In this document: positions 1 through 14,900 of the stretch, piece by piece
How the letters are laid out: every line of letters begins with the position of its first letter
Numbering within the stretch: position 1 is the first letter of the stretch
Origin: a virus
DNA length: 64,000 nt
Virus record (IMG/VR): IMGVR_UViG_3300020183_000008
Coordinates: 1 to 64,000 of that record
Direction: 5' to 3' (one strand)
Made by a program: the position numbers and the translations under genes
The notes under the pieces: generated by a model
Database searches by the model: none
Seen by the model: only the letters and a program-made list of their open reading frames with translations
Told to the model about the DNA's origin: nothing

Positions 1-3000
1 TGGTTCCCTGAACTCCAGTAGTTCCTTGGACTCCGGTTACACCTTGGACTCCGGTTACACCTTGGACTCCTGTCGTGCCTTGGACTCCGGTTGCACCTTG
101 AACGCCTGTGGTACCTTGAACACCTGTCTGACCTTGGACTCCAGTAGTACCTTGAACACCAGTTACACCTTGAACGCCGGTTTCACCCTGAACACCTTGA
201 ACCCCTGTGGTTCCTTGGACTCCTGTCGTGCCCTGAACTCCGGTAGTTCCTTGGACTCCGGTAGTTCCTTGGACTCCGGTTACACCTTGAACCCCTGTAG
301 ATCCTTGGACACCAGTTTGACCTTGAACTCCGGTGGAGCCTTGCACACCTGTCGTGCCTTGAACACCGGTTGTACCCTGAACACCGGTTGTACCCTGAAC
401 TCCTGTTACACCTTGTACACCAGTGGCTCCTTGAACTCCGGTAGTTCCCTGAACACCTGTCGTACCTTGGACTCCAGTAGAGCCTTGGACTCCCTGAACA
501 CCTGTGGTTCCTTGGACTCCTGTCTGACCCTGAACACCGGTTTGACCTTGGACTCCCGTGTTTCCTTGGACTCCTTGGACTCCAGTTGCACCTTGAACCC
601 CAGTTTGACCTTGGACGCCCGTAGCACCTTGGACACCCGTGGATCCTTGAACTCCTGTCGTGCCTTGAACACCTGTTACTCCCTGAACACCAGTGACACC
701 TTGGACTCCGGTAGCTCCCTGAACACCAGTTGTGCCTTGAACACCGGTTGTACCCTGAACTCCGGTTACACCTTGAACTCCTGTAGATCCTTGGATGCCT
801 TGGACTCCAGTTACACCTTGTACACCTGTGGCACCTTGAACTCCCGTGGTTCCCTGAACACCTGTGGTTCCTTGGACTCCAGTAGTACCTTGGACTCCTG
901 TCGTACCTTGAACTCCGGTTGTGCCTTGAACTCCAGTGTTGCCTTGGACTCCTGTGGTTCCTTGAACACCTGTATTTCCTTGGACACCGGTCGCTCCTTG
1001 GACACCGGTCGCTCCTTGGACTCCAGTTACCCCCTGAACACCTGTAGCACCTTGGACTCCGGTGGCTCCTTGGACTCCGGTGGCTCCTTGGACTCCTTGG
1101 ACCCCAGTAGTACCTTGCACACCCGTTGCACCCTGAACACCTGTTGCACCCTGAACACCCGTTGCACCCTGAACACCTGTAGTTCCTTGGACGCCGGTGG
1201 TTCCTTGAACTCCCGTGGAGCCTTGGACACCTGTCGTGCCCTGAACACCCGTAACACCTTGAACTCCAGTATTTCCTTGAACCCCAGTATTACCTTGGAC
1301 TCCAGTATTACCTTGAACCCCTTGAACCCCAGTCTGACCTTGGACTCCTGTAGTTCCCTGAACACCGGTCGTGCCTTGAATACCGGTAGCCCCTTGGACT
1401 CCCGTAGATCCTTGGACACCGGTAGCCCCTTGAACTCCTGTGGTTCCCTGAACCCCAGTTTGACCTTGGACGCCCGTAGACCCCTGAACCCCAGTAGATC
1501 CCTGAACACCTGTCGCGCCTTGAACACCAGTGGCTCCCTGAATTCCCGTAGAGCCTTGAACACCGGTTGTGCCTTGAACACCTGTCTGACCTTGGACACC
1601 AGTCTGACCTTGAACACCGGTCGTACCTTGATTTCCTTGCACACCAGTTGTGCCCTGAACCCCTGTTACACCTTGTACTCCAGTTGCACCTTGAACACCG
1701 GTTGTGCCTTGAACACCTGTCTGACCTTGGACACCAGTCTGACCTTGAACACCGGTAGCTCCTTGGACGCCAGTAGTCCCCTGAACTCCGGTTACGCCTT
1801 GAACTCCGGTTGCACCCTGAACTCCTGTAGTTCCCTGTACACCTGTCGTGCCCTGTACACCTTGGACACCAGTTTCACCCTGAACACCTGTGGTGCCTTG
1901 AATACCTGTTCTACCTTGGACACCGGTTGTACCTTGGACTCCTGTCGTGCCCTGTACACCTGTGGCTCCTTGAACTCCGGTGAAACCTTGAACTCCCGTA
2001 GCTCCTTGGACGCCCGTGGTTCCCTGAACACCGGTAGCTCCTTGAACACCTGTGACACCTTGGACACCGGTCGTACCTTGGACACCTGTTGTGCCTTGGA
2101 CTCCAGTCTGACCTTGGACTCCTGTGGTTCCTTGGACACCTGTGACACCTTGGACACCAGTCGATCCTTGAACTCCAGTGGTACCTTGGACTCCAGTGGT
2201 ACCTTGGACACCTGTGACACCTTGCACCCCTGTGTTGCCTTGAACACCTGTCGTGCCCTGAACCCCTGTTACACCTTGGACTCCAGTAGCTCCTTGGACT
2301 CCAGTAGCTCCTTGGACTCCAGTGGCACCTTGAACACCAGTAGCTCCTTGGACGCCAGTAGCTCCTTGGACGCCAGTAGCTCCTTGGACACCTGTGGCTC
2401 CTTGGATTCCCGTCGCTCCTTGGACTCCCGTAGTTCCCTCAACACCTGTCGCACCTTGGACTCCAGTAGATCCCTGCACACCTGTAAAGCCTTGGATACC
2501 GGTTTCACCTTGCACTCCAGTAGTGCCTTGCAAACCTGTGGTTCCTTGGAACCCTGTCGCACCTTGAACACCTGTCTGACCTTGAACACCGGTAGTACCT
2601 TGAATACCTGTAGTACCTTGAATACCTTGAACACCAGTAGATCCTTGGACACCAGTGTTGCCTTGAACACCTGTGGTGCCCTGAATTCCTTGGACACCAG
2701 TGACACCTTGGACTCCTTGTACACCAGTAGCACCTTGCACTCCGGTTGCACCTTGAACTCCTGTCGCACCTTGAACACCTGTGGTTCCTTGTAATCCTGT
2801 TGCGCCTTGTACACCAGTTGCACCTTGAACGCCTGTCGCACCTTGGACTCCAGTGTCACCTTGAACACCAGTTTCACCTTGGACCCCAGTTGATCCCTGC
2901 ACTCCTGTGGATCCTTGGACTCCTTGGACACCTGTCTGTCCTTGGACTCCCGTAGTGCCTTGGACTCCTGTGGAGCCTTGAACACCTGTCGTGCCTTGTA

Positions 3001-5929
3001 CTCCGGTTGCACCTTGAACACCTGTAACACCTTGAACACCAGTCTGACCCTGAACACCGGTCGCGCCTTGAACACCGGTTGCACCTTGAACACCGGTTGC
3101 ACCTTGGACTCCTGTCGTGCCTTGGACACCTGTGGTTCCCTGTACACCTGTCGTGCCCTGTACACCTGTGGTTCCTTGAACACCTGTAGTTCCTTGGACA
3201 CCAGTCGATCCTTGGACACCAGTTGTTCCTTGGACTCCGGTTACACCTTGAACCCCTGTAGATCCTTGGACACCAGTCGATCCTTGGACACCCGTTTGAC
3301 CTTGGACTCCTTGGACACCAGTTGTTCCTTGGACACCAGTTACACCTTGTACACCTGTAACGCCCTGTACTCCTGTGTTTCCTTGAACTCCGGTTGCACC
3401 TTGGACTCCAGTATTTCCTTGAACTCCAGTCGCGCCCTGAATACCTGTATTGCCTTGGACTCCGGTTGTGCCCTGAACTCCAGTTACACCTTGGACTCCA
3501 GTAGATCCTTGAACACCAGTAGTGCCCTGAACTCCAGTGCTACCTTGAACACCGGTAGCTCCTTGAACTCCGGTAGTGCCTTGAACTCCGGTAGTGCCTT
3601 GAACTCCGGTAGTGCCTTGAACACCAGTTTGACCTTGTACACCTGTATTTCCCTGAACACCGGTTACACCTTGGACTCCGGTTACACCTTGGACTCCTTG
3701 GACACCAGTTACACCTTGAACCCCAGTATTTCCTTGAACTCCAGTATTTCCTTGAACTCCAGTCGAACCTTGAACCCCAGTAAATCCTTGGACACCCGTT
3801 GTACCTTGGACTCCTGTGGAGCCTTGTACTCCGGTCGTGCCCTGAATACCTGTTTGACCTTGAACACCGGTTACACCTTGGACTCCTGTAGTTCCCTGAA
3901 CCCCAGTTTGACCTTGAACTCCGGTTACACCTTGGACTCCTGTAGTTCCCTGAACCCCAGTTTGACCTTGAACTCCGGTTACACCTTGGACTCCTGTGGT
4001 TCCCTGAACTCCGGTTGCACCTTGAACTCCAGTGGCTCCCTGAACACCAGTCGTACCTTGGACTCCGGTTGCACCTTGGACTCCTGTGGTTCCCTGAACT
4101 CCAGTAGTTCCTTGGACTCCGGTTACACCTTGGACTCCGGTTACACCTTGGACTCCTGTCGTGCCTTGGACTCCGGTTGCACCTTGAACGCCTGTGGTAC
4201 CTTGAACACCTGTGGTTCCTTGGAGCCCTGTGGATCCTTGAACACCTGTAGATCCTTGGACACCCGTTTGACCTTGGACTCCTGTTACACCTTGAACACC
4301 TTGGACTCCTGTTACACCTTGGACTCCCGTTGAGCCTTGTACTCCAGTTGAACCTTGAACACCGGTTGCACCTCGGATACCTGTAACACCTTGAACACCG
4401 GTTGCACCTTGGATACCTGTAACACCTTGAACACCTGTAACACCTTGGACTCCAGTTTCACCTTGAACACCTGTGGTTCCTTGGACACCGGTTCTACCTT
4501 GTACACCAGTTGTGCCCTGAACTCCTGTCACCCCTTGGACTCCAGTTTCACCCTGTACACCTGTGGTTCCTTGAACACCTGTAGTTCCTTGGACCCCAGT
4601 CGATCCTTGGACTCCTTGGACCCCAGTAGTACCTTGCACACCCGTTGCACCCTGAACACCTGTAGTTCCTTGAACACCTGTAGTTCCTTGAACACCAGTT
4701 GAGCCTTGGACTCCCGTAGTTCCCTGAACACCTGTCGTGCCTTGAACACCTGTTACACCTTGAACACCGGTTTGACCTTGTACTCCAGTGGCACCTTGGA
4801 CACCTGTAACACCTTGTACTCCGGTTACACCCTGAACACCTGTCGTGCCTTGGACTCCGGTTGCACCTTGAACACCTGTAACACCTTGAACACCTGTCGT
4901 GCCTTGAACACCGGTTGTACCCTGAACACCTGTCGTGCCTTGGACTCCTGTCGTACCTTGAACACCAGTGGCTCCTTGAACTCCGGTAGTTCCCTGAACA
5001 CCTGTCGTACCTTGGACTCCAGTAGAGCCTTGGACACCTGTGGTTCCCTGAACACCTGTGGTTCCTTGAACACCAGTTGAGCCTTGGACTCCCGTAGTTC
5101 CTTGAACACCCGTTGCACCTTGGACTCCTGTATTTCCTTGAACACCCTGAAGACCCGTTGTGCCTTGAATTCCTGTCATTCCCTGAACACCGGTTGCACC
5201 TTGGACACCTGTAGTCCCTTGAACTCCAGTGGCTCCTTGAACTCCGGTTACACCTTGAACACCTGTGGTTCCTTGGACACCTGTGGTTCCTTGTAACCCT
5301 GTGATGCCTTGAACTCCCGTGGAGCCTTGGACTCCGGTAGATCCTTGAACACCCGTGAAGCCTTGGACTCCAGTAGATCCTTGAACTCCCGTGGATCCTT
5401 GGATGCCAGTCGTACCTTGGACTCCGGTTACACCTTGGACTCCAGTGGCTCCTTGAACTCCTGTCGTGCCTTGGACTCCGGTCTGACCCTGGACTCCGGT
5501 TGCACCTTGAACACCAGTTGAGCCTTGCACTCCTGTGGTTCCCTGAACACCTGTGACTCCTTGGACACCCGTGGATCCTTGAACTCCTGTCTGCCCTTGT
5601 ACTCCCGTGGATCCTTGGACACCAGTGGATCCTTGCACTCCAGTAGTTCCTTGGACACCAGTGGATCCTTGCACTCCAGTAGTGCCTTGGACACCAGTGG
5701 ATCCTTGCACTCCAGTAGTTCCTTGGACTCCTGTGGCTCCTTGGACTCCTGTGGCTCCTTGGACTCCTGTGGCTCCTTGGACACCCGTGGCTCCTTGGAC
5801 TCCTGTGGCTCCTTGGACTCCTGTGGCTCCTTGGACTCCTGTAGCCCCATCAACACCAAACACACCCGTAGCCCCTTGGACTCCGGTTGCACCTTGAACA
5901 CCTGTAGTCCCTTGAACCCCAGTAACACC
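1..5929 (-). repeat. Collagen block 4 (18-bp coding tandem repeat, continues off the left edge)
   Basis: More than 1970 residues of G-x-T-G-V-Q collagen with no globular domain, so it is longer than the blocks bounded on both sides. Bases 1 to about 127 repeat almost exactly at about 4087-4213, evidence of a segmental duplication 4086 bases apart. Confidence 0.9.
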
Positions 5930-8900
5930 CATGTCACCAGCGGGTGCAAAAGAAACTACAACTTGCTGTCCGTTGACGAAATTGTTGGATGCATCAACGT
6001 AGTTTACGGTGATAATTCTCCAGTTAGAACCTCCAAACCCTGTACCATTTGTTACATTCGTAACTTTGAATTTAGCATAAACAGTCTGGTCGCTTCCTAA
6101 GTGGAAAATCAAATAGCCCTTAGTAGGATTCGTTGATTGTTTCCAAGAATCTAACCAACCTGAAACAGATGGATCGAGAGAGTCTAAGTTATTGAAAACA
6201 TCGATATAGATGAATCCAGGATTCATCGAGCTGACTGTACCAGATGAAAATCTAAAGTATGACCCACCTGGACGCGAGGCTGATGTACTGTCGGAGAAGT
6301 AATAATATTCACTATAACCGCTTATAGGACCTTGGCTTCCAGTGACACCTTGGACACCTGTAGCTCCTTGGATGCCTGTGGTACCTTGGACTCCAGTAGT
6401 ACCATCGATTCCGCGAACACCAGTTAAACCCTGAACTCCTGTTTGACCTTGAACACCGGTTTCACCTTGGACTCCAGTTACACCTTGAATTCCCTGAACA
6501 CCTGTCGTGCCTTGGACACCAGTGGCACCTTGGATGCCAGTTTCACCTTGGATCCCCGTGGTGCCTTGAACTCCTGTCTCACCTTGCACACCAGTGCTTC
6601 CCTGAACTCCTGTGGTGCCTTGGACGCCCGTAGCACCCTGTACACCTGTAGCACCCTGTACACCCGTAGCTCCCTGAACACCTGTGGCTCCTTGGACTCC
6701 AGTAGCTCCTTGGACGCCCGTAGCTCCCTGAACACCTGTGGCTCCTTGGACGCCCGTAGCTCCTTGGACGCCCGTAGCTCCTTGGACGCCCGTAGCTCCT
6801 TGGACGCCCGTAGCTCCTTGGATGCCTGTAGCTCCTTGGACTCCTGTTGTGCCTTGAATTCCGGTTTGACCTTGGACTCCCGTAGCCCCTTGGACACCAG
6901 TCTGACCTTGGACTCCTGTGGCTCCTTGGACTCCGGTTACGCCTTGCACCCCTGTCTCACCTTGAACACCAGTAGCACCTTGAACTCCGGTTGTGCCTTG
7001 AACTCCAGTGTTGCCTTGGACTCCTGTCGTGCCTTGAACTCCGGTTGTGCCTTGAACTCCAGTGTTGCCTTGGACTCCTGTCGTGCCTTGAACTCCAGTG
7101 GAACCTTGGACTCCCGTAGCTCCTTGAACACCAGTGGAACCTTGGACTCCCGTAGCTCCTTGAACACCAGTGGAACCTTGAACCCCCGTAGCTCCCTGAA
7201 CACCTGTTGTGCCTTGGACACCTGTGGTGCCTTGGACTCCAGTAGCTCCTTGGACACCTGCCGTGCCCTGAACCCCTGTTACACCTTGTACTCCAGTAGC
7301 TCCTTGGACTCCAGTAGCTCCTTGGACTCCTTGGACTCCTGTCGCTCCTTGGACTCCTGTCGTGCCTTGGACTCCAGTAGCTCCTTGGACACCTGTTACA
7401 CCTTGGACTCCAGTAGCACCTTGCACACCCGTTGCACCCTGAACACCGGTTGTACCCTGAACTCCTGTCGTGCCTTGGACTCCCGTGGTTCCTTGGACTC
7501 CAGTCGTCCCTTGTACACCGGTTTGACCTTGAATACCCGTAGATCCTTGGACACCTGTGGCTCCTTGGACTCCTGTCGCTCCTTGGACTCCTGTTGTGCC
7601 TTGGACTCCAGTAGCTCCTTGGACACCTGTTACACCTTGGACTCCAGTCGTACCCTGAACTCCAGTAAATCCTTGGATCCCTGTTTGACCTTGGACTCCA
7701 GTAGTTCCTTGGACTCCCGTTGTTCCCTGAATACCTGTGTTACCTTGGACTCCCGTCGTGCCTTGAATCCCGGTGGAGCCTTCAACTCCTGTCGTACCTT
7801 GGACACCGGTTACACCCTGAACCCCAGTCGCTCCTTGAACACCGGTTGTGCCTTGCACTCCCGTTGCACCCTGAACCCCAGTTGCTCCCTGAACACCGGT
7901 TGAGCCTTGCACTCCCGTTGCACCTTGAACTCCTGTCGTACCTTGGATACCGGTGACCCCTTGGACTCCGGTTAGACCTTGAACACCGGTGGTTCCTTGA
8001 ACTCCAGTAGCTCCTTGAACTCCAGTATTTCCTTGGACACCGGTGACCCCTTGGACTCCGGTTAGACCTTGAACACCGGTGGTTCCTTGAACTCCTTGGA
8101 CTCCGGTAGCTCCTTGAACTCCAGTATTTCCTTGGACACCTGTGGTGCCTTGGACTCCGGTAGCTCCTTGAACTCCAGTATTTCCTTGGACACCGGTGGT
8201 TCCTTGAACTCCAGTGGCTCCTTGGACACCTGTGGTGCCTTGGACTCCAGTTACACCTTGAACTCCCGTAGTTCCTTGAACTCCAGTAGCTCCTTGAACT
8301 CCAGTTGTACCTTGGACACCAGTAGCTCCTTGGACACCTGTTACGCCTTGGACTCCGGTTGCACCTTGAACCCCAGTGGTTCCCTGAACGCCTGTTGTGC
8401 CTTGGACTCCGGTAGCTCCTTGGATTCCGGTAGCTCCTTGGACTCCGGTAGCTCCTTGAACTCCAGTATTTCCTTGGACACCTGTGGTGCCTTGGACTCC
8501 CGTGGAGCCTTGGACACCTGTCGTGCCCTGAACACCCGTAACACCTTGAACTCCAGTATTTCCTTGGACACCGGTGGTTCCTTGAACTCCCGTGGAGCCT
8601 TGGACACCTGTCGTGCCCTGAACACCCGTAACACCTTGAACTCCAGTATTTCCTTGAACACCGGTCATTCCTTGGATACCCGTTGTTCCTTGGACACCTG
8701 TCGTGCCCTGAACACCCGTAACACCTTGAACTCCAGTATTTCCTTGAACACCGGTCATTCCTTGGATACCCGTTGTTCCTTGAACACCTGTCTGTCCTTG
8801 AAGACCTGTCTGACCTTGAACTCCCGTGGTTCCTTGAACTCCGGTTACACCTTGGACTCCGATTACGCCCTGAACTCCGGTTACACCCTGAACTCCGGTC

Positions 8901-11900
8901 GTGCCTTGAACTCCTTGGACACCTGTCGCACCTTGGACACCAGTAGCACCTTGAACACCAGTAGTGCCCTGAACTCCAGTGCTACCTTGAACACCGGTAG
9001 CTCCTTGAACACCGGTAGCTCCTTGAACTCCGGTAGTGCCTTGAATACCAGTCGTGCCTTGAATACCAGTCGTGCCTTGAATACCGGTTTCACCTTGGAC
9101 ACCAGTTGCACCTTGGACACCAGTTGTACCTTGGACACCGGTTACCCCTTGAATCCCCTGTACACCTGTGGATCCTTGCACACCGGTTGAGCCTTGAACA
9201 CCTGTCGTACCCTGGACACCAGTGGTTCCTTGAACTCCAGTGAACCCTTGAATACCTGTTACACCTTGGACTCCGGTTTCACCTTGTACACCTGTGGCTC
9301 CTTGAACTCCCGTGGAACCTTGAACTCCCGTAGCTCCTTGAACTCCTGTGGTTCCTTGAACTCCTGTGGTTCCTTGAACTCCCGTGGTTCCCTGAACACC
9401 AGTTACTCCTTGGACACCAGTTGCACCTTGGACACCAGTAGCACCTTGGACACCAGTTGCACCTTGGACACCTGTTTCACCCTGAATACCAGTCTGACCT
9501 TGCACACCTGTGGTGCCTTGGACTCCGGTAGTGCCTTGAACACCTGTGGTTCCTTGGACCCCTGTGGATCCCTGAACACCTGTGGTTCCTTGGACTCCAG
9601 TGGCACCCTGTACACCTGTAGATCCTTGAACTCCAGTGGAACCTTGAACTCCCGTAGCTCCTTGAACTCCAGTGGAACCTTGAACTCCCGTAGCTCCTTG
9701 AACACCCGTTGCACCTTGCACTCCAGTAGACCCTTGAACTCCGGTTGTGCCTTGCACTCCTGTTTCACCTTGGACTCCTTGAACACCAGTAGCTCCTTGA
9801 ACTCCTGTAGTTCCCTGAACACCAGTTTGACCTTGGACTCCGGTTTCACCTTGAACTCCTTGAACACCAGTTGTACCTTGCACTCCAGTCTGACCTTGGA
9901 CACCTGTCGTGCCTTGAACTCCTTGAACACCAGTTGTGCCTTGGACTCCGGTTGCCCCTTGAACCCCTGTAAATCCTTGAACACCTGTTAAACCCTGAAC
10001 TCCTTGAACACCTGTTAAACCCTGTACACCGGTTGTACCATCTACACCAAAAACACCGGTTGCACCCTGAACACCGGTTGTTCCAAAATCGCCTGCCGGT
10101 GCAAATGAGACGATCAATTCCTGATTATTTTGGAAAAGGTTTGATGCATCAACATAATTAACGGTAACGATTCTCCAGTTCGTTCCACCTAGACCTGTTC
10201 CATTTTCAACATTCAGAATTCTAAATTTTGCATAAATAGTCTGATTGTCACCTAGGTGGAAAATCAAATAACCTTTAGTAGGATTTGTTGATTGTTTCCA
10301 AGAGTCCAACCAACGATATACGGACTCATCGAGATTCGATGCAGTAAAGGCATCGATATAAACAAATCCTGGTGTCATCGTAGCCGGATTTGCCGCTGAA
10401 AATCTTACGAATGATGCACCAGGTCTTGATGCTGTGGTGCTAGTTGAAAATTTGTAATATTCACTATTTCCGCTGATAGGTCCTCGGTTACCTGTAGGTC
10501 CTTGCAAACCTGTGGCACCTTGGATTCCTGTTGTACCTTGAACTCCAGTCAAACCCTGAATTCCGGTGATCCCCTGAACACCAGTTTCACCTTGGACACC
10601 TGTGGCACCTTGAATTCCAGTGTCACCCTGAACTCCAGTTAAACCCTGAACTCCTTGGACACCTGTAGCTCCTTGGATTCCAGTTTCTCCTGTGCCTTGA
10701 ATACCTGTGGCTCCTTGAACACCCGTGCCACCACCAGGGATACCCGTAGCACCTTGGATTCCAGTTTCACCCTGTACCCCCTGTACCCCCGTGGTTCCTT
10801 GGACTCCTGTTGTGCCTTGGACTCCTGTCGTGCCTTGGACTCCTGTCGTGCCTTGGACTCCAGTAGTTCCCTGAACACCTGTCGTGCCTTGGACGCCAGT
10901 GGCACCTTGAATACCTGTTAAGCCAACTGGACCTTGAATACCGATTTGACCTGTCGCACCTTGAACGCCAGTAGACCCTTGCACTCCCGTGGTGCCTTGA
11001 ACGCCTGTTACACCTTGAACCCCTGTAGATCCTTGGACACCAGTAGATCCTTGAACACCAGTAGATCCTTGGACACCTGTAGCACCTTGAACACCAGTCT
11101 CACCTTGGACACCAGTATTACCTTGAATACCTGTGGAGCCTTGGACTCCAGTTTCACCTTGGATACCAGTCTCACCTTGCACCCCTGTGGAGCCTTGAAC
11201 ACCGGTTTCACCTTGGACTCCAGTGTTGCCTTGGACTCCTGTCGTGCCTTGAACTCCAGTGGAACCTTGGACTCCCGTAGCTCCTTGAACACCAGTGGAA
11301 CCTTGGACTCCCGTAGCTCCTTGAACACCAGTGGAACCTTGAACCCCCGTAGCTCCCTGAACACCTGTGGTTCCTTGGACTCCAGTAGCTCCTTGGACTC
11401 CAGTAGCTCCTTGGACTCCAGTAGCTCCTTGAACTCCAGTAGCTCCTTGAACTCCCGTAGCACCCTGAACACCTGTTGCACCCTGCACACCTGTCGTGCC
11501 TTGGACACCTGTGGTGCCTTGGACTCCAGTAGCTCCTTGGACACCTGTCGTGCCCTGAACCCCTGTTACACCTTGTACTCCCGTTGCACCCTGAACACCT
11601 GTCGTGCCTTGTACACCTGTGGTTCCTTGGACTCCAGTAGCTCCTTGGACTCCAGTCGTCCCTTGTACACCGGTTTGACCTTGAATACCCGTAGATCCTT
11701 GGACACCCGTGGCTCCTTGGACTCCTGTCGCTCCTTGGACTCCTGTCGTGCCTTGGACTCCAGTAGCTCCTTGGACACCTGTTACACCTTGGACTCCAGT
11801 AGCACCTTGCACACCCGTTGCACCCTGAACACCGGTTGTACCCTGAACTCCTGTCGTGCCTTGGACTCCCGTGGTTCCTTGGACTCCTGTCGTTCCTTGG

Positions 11901-14900
11901 ACCCCTGTGGATCCCTGAACCCCCGTGCTTCCTTGAACCCCAGTAGATCCCTGAACACCTGTCGCGCCTTGAACACCAGTGAAGCCTTGGACTCCTGTGG
12001 TGCCTTGAACTCCTGTAACACCTTGCACTCCTGTCGTGCCTTGCACACCGGTTGCACCTTGAACTCCTGTCGAACCTTGGACACCGGTTGCACCTTGGAC
12101 TCCTGTCGTGCCTTGGACTCCGGTTGCACCTTGAACGCCTGTGGTACCTTGAACACCTGTCTGACCTTGGACTCCAGTAGTACCTTGGACTCCTGTTGCC
12201 CCTTGGACACCAGTATCTCCTTGCACACCCCGAACACCGGTCTGACCTTGGACTCCAGTAGCACCTTGGACACCAGTTGAGCCTTGAACTCCAGTTAAAC
12301 CAACCGGACCTTGAATACCTATTTGACCAGTAGCACCTTGGACACCAGTTGCACCTTGAATACCGGTTGTGCCTTGCACTCCTGTGGTGCCTTGTACTCC
12401 CGTTGTTCCCTGAATACCCGTTGCACCTTGCACTCCAGTAGACCCTTGAACTCCGGTTGTGCCTTGCACTCCTGTTTCACCTTGCACACCTGTCGTGCCT
12501 TGTACTCCCGTTGTTCCCTGAATACCCGTTGCACCTTGCACTCCAGTAGACCCTTGAACTCCGGTTGTGCCTTGCACTCCTGTTTCACCTTGCACACCTG
12601 TCGTGCCTTGGACACCCGTTGCACCTTGCACTCCAGTAGACCCTTGAACACCCGTAGTGCCTTGGACTCCGGTAGCTCCTTGGACTCCAGTTGCACCTTG
12701 AACACCAGTCGTACCTTGGACTCCTGTGGTGCCTTGAACACCAGTTACTCCCTGAACTCCCGTAGCTCCCTGAACACCTGTCGTACCTTGGACTCCTGTA
12801 GCACCCTGAACACCTGTCGCGCCTTGAACACCAGTGAAGCCTTGGACTCCTGTGGTGCCTTGAACACCTGTAGTGCCTTGAACACCAGTTTCACCTTGGA
12901 CACCTGTTGTGCCTTGAACACCTGTAGTGCCTTGAACCCCAGTTTGACCTTGAACTCCGGTGGAGCCTTGCACACCTGTCGTGCCTTGAACACCGGTTGT
13001 ACCCTGAACACCGGTTGTACCCTGAACTCCTGTTACACCTTGTACACCAGTCGAACCCTGGACTCCTGTGGATCCTTGGACTCCAGTGTTACCTTGAACA
13101 CCAGTAGCTCCTTGGACTCCGGTTACACCTTGGACTCCCGTAGTGCCTTGGACACCCGTTGCACCTTGGACTCCGGTATTTCCTTGAACACCTGTGAATC
13201 CTTGCACACCAGTTAAACCAACAGGACCTTGAGTACCTATCTGACCGGTGACTCCTTGAACTCCTGTAGATCCTTGGACTCCGGTAGTACCCTGAACACC
13301 CTGAACACCGGTTGCACCTTGGACTCCCGTTGTGCCCTGTACTCCAGTAGCTCCTTGAACACCTGTGGTGCCTTGAATTCCGGTGGCACCCTGAACTCCG
13401 GTTACGCCTTGGACACCCGTCTCACCTTGAACTCCGGTGGTGCCTTGGACACCCGTGGTTCCTTGGACACCAGTTACACCTTGGACTCCAGTTTGTCCTT
13501 GAACACCCGTAGCACCCTCAACTCCGGTTGCACCTTGGACTCCAGTGGCACCCTGTACACCGGTGGTGCCTTGGACTCCAGTAGTTCCTTGGACTCCCGT
13601 TGTTCCCTGAATACCTGTGTTACCTTGGACTCCCGTCGTGCCTTGAATCCCGGTGGAGCCTTCAACTCCTGTCGCTCCTTGGACACCTGTTGTGCCTTGG
13701 ACTCCAGTTGTGCCTTGTACCCCAGTTTGACCTTGAACACCAGTTGAGCCTTGGACACCTGTAGTTCCCTGAACACCTGTCGCGCCTTGGACTCCTGTAT
13801 TTCCTTGAACACCTGTAGAACCTTGAACACCAGTCTGACCTTGGACACCTGTAGCTCCTTGAACACCAGTGGTTCCCTGAACACCGGTAGTTCCCTGAAC
13901 ACCAGTCTGACCTTGAACACCAGTAGTTCCATGAACACCAGTAGTTCCCTGAACACCAGTTACTCCTTGAAATCCAGTCTGACCTTGAACACCAGTAGCA
14001 CCTTGCACTCCTGTCGTGCCTTGGACTCCAGTTACGCCTTGGACTCCTGTCGTGCCTTGGACTCCCGTGGTGCCTTGCACTCCTGTCGTGCCTTGGACTC
14101 CAGTTACGCCTTGGACTCCTGTCGTGCCTTGGACTCCTGTCTGACCTTGGACACCAGTTACACCTTGTACACCGGTTACACCCTGTACTCCTGTGTTTCC
14201 TTGAACCCCAGTAGATCCCTGAACACCTGTCGCGCCTTGAACACCAGTGGCTCCCTGAATTCCCGTAGAGCCTTGAACTCCAGTTTCTCCTTGAATTCCT
14301 TGAACTCCGGTAGATCCTTGGACTCCTGTCTGACCCTGAATACCTGCCACACCCTGAACACCAGTAGCACCTTGATCACCTGCTGGAGCAAAGGTTACAA
14401 TCAACTGTTGACCATCTACGAACAAATCGGATGCATCGACATATTCAACCGTAACAAGACGCCAGTTTTCCCCACCGAAGCCGCTTCCATTTTCAACGCT
14501 AATAACTTTGAATTTTACGTAAACACTTTGATCATCACCTAGGTGGAAAATCAAATAACCCTTGGTGGAATTAGTTGCACTATCCCAACTATCGATCCAC
14601 GCCGCGACCGAAGGATCAAGAGATCCTTGGTTCGTAAAGGCATCGATATAAACGTAGCCTGGAGTCATCGAACTTGGGTCATCCGATGAAAATTTCACAT
14701 AAGTTCCACCAGGACGTGTTGCACTCGTATCTGAAGAGAATATGTAATATTCACTATACCCGCTGATAGGTCCTCGGTTACCGGTGACACCTTGGACACC
14801 GGTTGCACCTTGAATACCGGTCATTCCTTGAACACCGGTCATTCCTTGAACACCCTGAACACCGGTCGTACCTTGGACACCGGTTGCACCTTGCACTCCA

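Noticed and set aside
5607-5897. Pro/Thr-rich plus-strand frame, and a similar one at 15801-16049.
   Set aside because: A third phase of the collagen repeat on the opposite strand, without its own signals.
1-14775. Diversity-generating retroelement target in the globular domains.
   Set aside because: No reverse transcriptase or template repeat was seen, and the differences between domains are not limited to adenines.
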